DNA of 6,778 nt. It comes from JAWXCH01 sp034440595. Lineage in GTDB: Bacteria > Planctomycetota > Planctomycetia > Pirellulales > JALHPA01. The notes under the pieces were generated by a model. It did no database searches and was not told the DNA's origin. It was given only the letters and a program-made list of their open reading frames with translations. A program made the position numbers and the translations under genes. Shown here piece after piece: positions 5,426-6,778 of the stretch. The stretch covers positions 1-6,778 of the forward strand of contig JAWXCH010000261.1 in the NCBI GenBank assembly GCA_034440595.1, given 5' to 3'. Each line of letters opens with the position of its first letter. Position 1 is the stretch's first letter.

Positions 5426-6127
5426 ATGAAGCTTCTAAACTTGTTTTTCGCGTTAGGACTTTCCGCTGTTTGTTCAGTGGTTCAGGCACATGGCATTCCT
5501 TTCAATCTCGAACTTGATGGAAACGAAATTGTTGCCGAACAACACGATTACTTCGGTCTTGCAACTGTTCGGTTTGAAACCGCGGTCGCACCAGATGGAT
5601 CCGTGCAGTTTCAAGGTGCTCCAACAATTAACATCACCTCGGGAATTGCCAATGGGACATTTCTAGGGTTCAACACGATCGGACCAGTCTACTATTCAAA
5701 TGGTGCCGCTAGTGTTCGTGCATCGACACCGCTCACCGTCCGGACTGGCTCCGGTGCACCGGTTGGCATCACACTGGACAGCTCGCTCAGTGCCTTGACT
5801 GACCTGACAAAGTCCGCAACGGTGTTGATGGGAGCCTACAACGGAACAGATGATTTCCACTCGACGTTGGATTTCTCAATCGACAATGCTGCCCCGAATG
5901 GCATCTATCGTGTTGGGTTGCAAATGAGTGGGCCAAATACCGGCTTTTCCAGCAGTGAAACGTTTTACGTCCACATCAACAAGGGACTGACCGATCCGAC
6001 TCAGTACAACAGCGCACTGTCGCAGTTGGGTGTCGTCCCAGAACCAGCAACCTTGGCTTTGCTCGGCTGCGGAGTTGCCTGCCTGGGACTGATTTGCCAA
6101 CGCCAATCGCGTCGACGATCAGCGTAA
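5426..6127 (+). CDS. PEP-CTERM sorting domain protein B
   Basis: The product has 233 residues from ATG 5426. The signal peptide MKLLNLFF... (1-21) should be cut at VQA|HG, again leaving His-Gly at the mature start. The C-terminal sorting signal is V-P-E-P-A-T (204-209), a hydrophobic segment (about 210-224) and a basic end with R228-R231 nearly continuous after Q-S. An exosortase-type enzyme is the expected processing partner; none is in this window. It resembles protein A in length, in the HG start, in an L-x-GN-x-(M/I)-V block shortly after it, and in the APNGIY block (156-161). The middle has no recognised enzyme motif and looks beta-rich. It is 244 bp downstream of gene A, behind a strong hairpin and a repeat, so it may be partly uncoupled from gene A, although no good separate promoter is visible. 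A strong terminator follows. Confidence 0.91.
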   Translation: MKLLNLFFALGLSAVCSVVQAHGIPFNLELDGNEIVAEQHDYFGLATVRFETAVAPDGSVQFQGAPTINITSGIANGTFLGFNTIGPVYYSNGAASVRASTPLTVRTGSGAPVGITLDSSLSALTDLTKSATVLMGAYNGTDDFHSTLDFSIDNAAPNGIYRVGLQMSGPNTGFSSSETFYVHINKGLTDPTQYNSALSQLGVVPEPATLALLGCGVACLGLICQRQSRRRSA

Positions 6128-6152
6128 CTTGCGTTGCAAAGGTTAAACACCT

Positions 6153-6193
6153 GGCGGTTCGGCGGATACCACTCCGTCGAACCGCCTTTTTTT
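6153..6193 (+). terminator. Intrinsic terminator after PEP-CTERM B
   Basis: GGCGGTTCG (6153-6161) pairs with CGAACCGCC (6178-6186). Five further pairs inside (one G-T) give a 14-bp stem with a 6-nt loop (6167-6172). Seven T residues follow (6187-6193). It lies 25 bp after the stop of the second PEP-CTERM gene and is oriented for plus-strand transcription. Reading the other way no T-run follows the stem, so it is not clearly bidirectional. Confidence 0.95.
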
Positions 6194-6222
6194 GTATAGG
6201 GTGTGCGTGGAACCACCGCTGA

Positions 6223-6778
6223 CTAGAACAACGCGTTCCAGAGCAACTTCCCCACCGTAAAATACGCGTCGCCGCTACGAACATCGTCGCGAAAGAACTG
6301 CACCGCGGTCCCTGGCTCGCCAATGAACGGGCGCAGAATCCAGGCCATCTGAATCGCCACAAAAGCGTAGATCACGATCCACACCCGCAGCAACCAGCGA
6401 TGGCGCGGGTTGCGTGCCACCAGCGGCCTGTAATAACTCCGCAAAAGCCACTGTGAACTGAAACTGGCCACGGCGAACATCACACCGTTGAACGTCACTG
6501 CGGCGGCATAGTTCGCACTCGACAAATACCAGAGCGCGGTGAACGGGGCCAAAGACGCCAGTATAATCGCCAAGCCTCCTTGCGTGGCCAACAGCGCGCG
6601 AACCGCTTGCGAAAAATCACTTCGCAGCCCGAGCAGTGTGCTGACGACAAAAAAACTCGGCAGGCTGATCGCGAAACTCGCCAACAGCAGCAGGGGCACC
6701 TTCACCGCCGAATACAGCATCTGCAACAGGCCGCGACTGGAGAAACCTCCAAAGCAACCCATCACGGCCCCGTAGAGC
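6223..6778 (-). CDS. Multi-pass membrane protein, 5' end outside window
   Basis: The minus-strand frame runs from the right edge to TAG (6223-6225), giving 184 visible residues. It reads L-Y-G-A-V-M-G before the first possible internal start, so GTG/ATG codons at 6760-6765 are probably not the true start. Four hydrophobic segments are visible (about 27-51, 67-87, 91-112, 129-153, counted from the edge). A basic loop RPLVARNPRHR (117-127) sits between the third and fourth, and WILRPFIG (146-153) ends the last. I recall planctomycete membrane proteins with the same YGAVMG...KVPLL...ILRPFIG pattern, some auto-labelled 'actin-binding WH2 domain', a label not justified by anything here. Function is unknown; no transporter signature is seen. 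It is convergent with the PEP-CTERM genes and ends 30 bp from their terminator. Confidence 0.85.
   Translation of the reverse strand, partial: LYGAVMGCFGGFSSRGLLQMLYSAVKVPLLLLASFAISLPSFFVVSTLLGLRSDFSQAVRALLATQGGLAIILASLAPFTALWYLSSANYAAAVTFNGVMFAVASFSSQWLLRSYYRPLVARNPRHRWLLRVWIVIYAFVAIQMAWILRPFIGEPGTAVQFFRDDVRSGDAYFTVGKLLWNALF

Noticed and set aside
5402..5430. Perfect -35 hexamer TTGACA at 5402-5407, also a TTG start for PEP-CTERM B
   Set aside because: A -10 at 17-bp spacing would fall on the ATG itself (GATGAA, poor match), so it cannot drive this gene. A TTG start would add eight residues before the signal peptide without an RBS.

Overview
The window looks like chromosomal DNA of a planctomycete, most likely from the Pirellulales/Rhodopirellula relatives. 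This rests on four things: a prepilin-type protein with the H-X9-DG motif (DUF1559-like), two PEP-CTERM proteins, a Cys-rich exported protein of a type I associate with planctomycetes, and intergenic repeats of a style common there. Base composition is moderately GC-rich. Taxonomy is inferred from gene content only.

Layout. Positions 1-2247 (+) hold the 3' part of a large von Willebrand factor A (VWA) protein with a complete metal-binding MIDAS set; its reading frame is open to the left edge. Positions 2248-2940 are a 693-bp gene-free stretch packed with short palindromic and REP-like repeats, ending in a plausible sigma-70-type promoter. Positions 2941-6127 (+) hold four genes for exported proteins: a Cys-rich secreted protein, a short DUF1559-type prepilin-like protein (GTG start with a strong Shine-Dalgarno), and two related PEP-CTERM proteins separated by 244 bp that hold a strong hairpin and another repeat. 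A textbook intrinsic terminator follows at 6153-6193. Positions 6223-6778 (-) hold the C-terminal part of a multi-pass membrane protein that runs off the right edge and is convergent with the previous genes.

How the genes may work together. All four middle genes face the same way, every product carries an export signal, and no convincing terminator separates them, so they may form one transcription unit for cell-surface or envelope proteins. The prepilin-like gene and the first PEP-CTERM gene are only 34 bp apart. Both PEP-CTERM proteins are predicted to start with His-Gly after signal-peptide cleavage, and the first gene encodes a 17-Cys protein. A metal-related envelope function is therefore a testable guess, not a conclusion. 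I saw no tRNA, rRNA, CRISPR array, transposase or phage gene.
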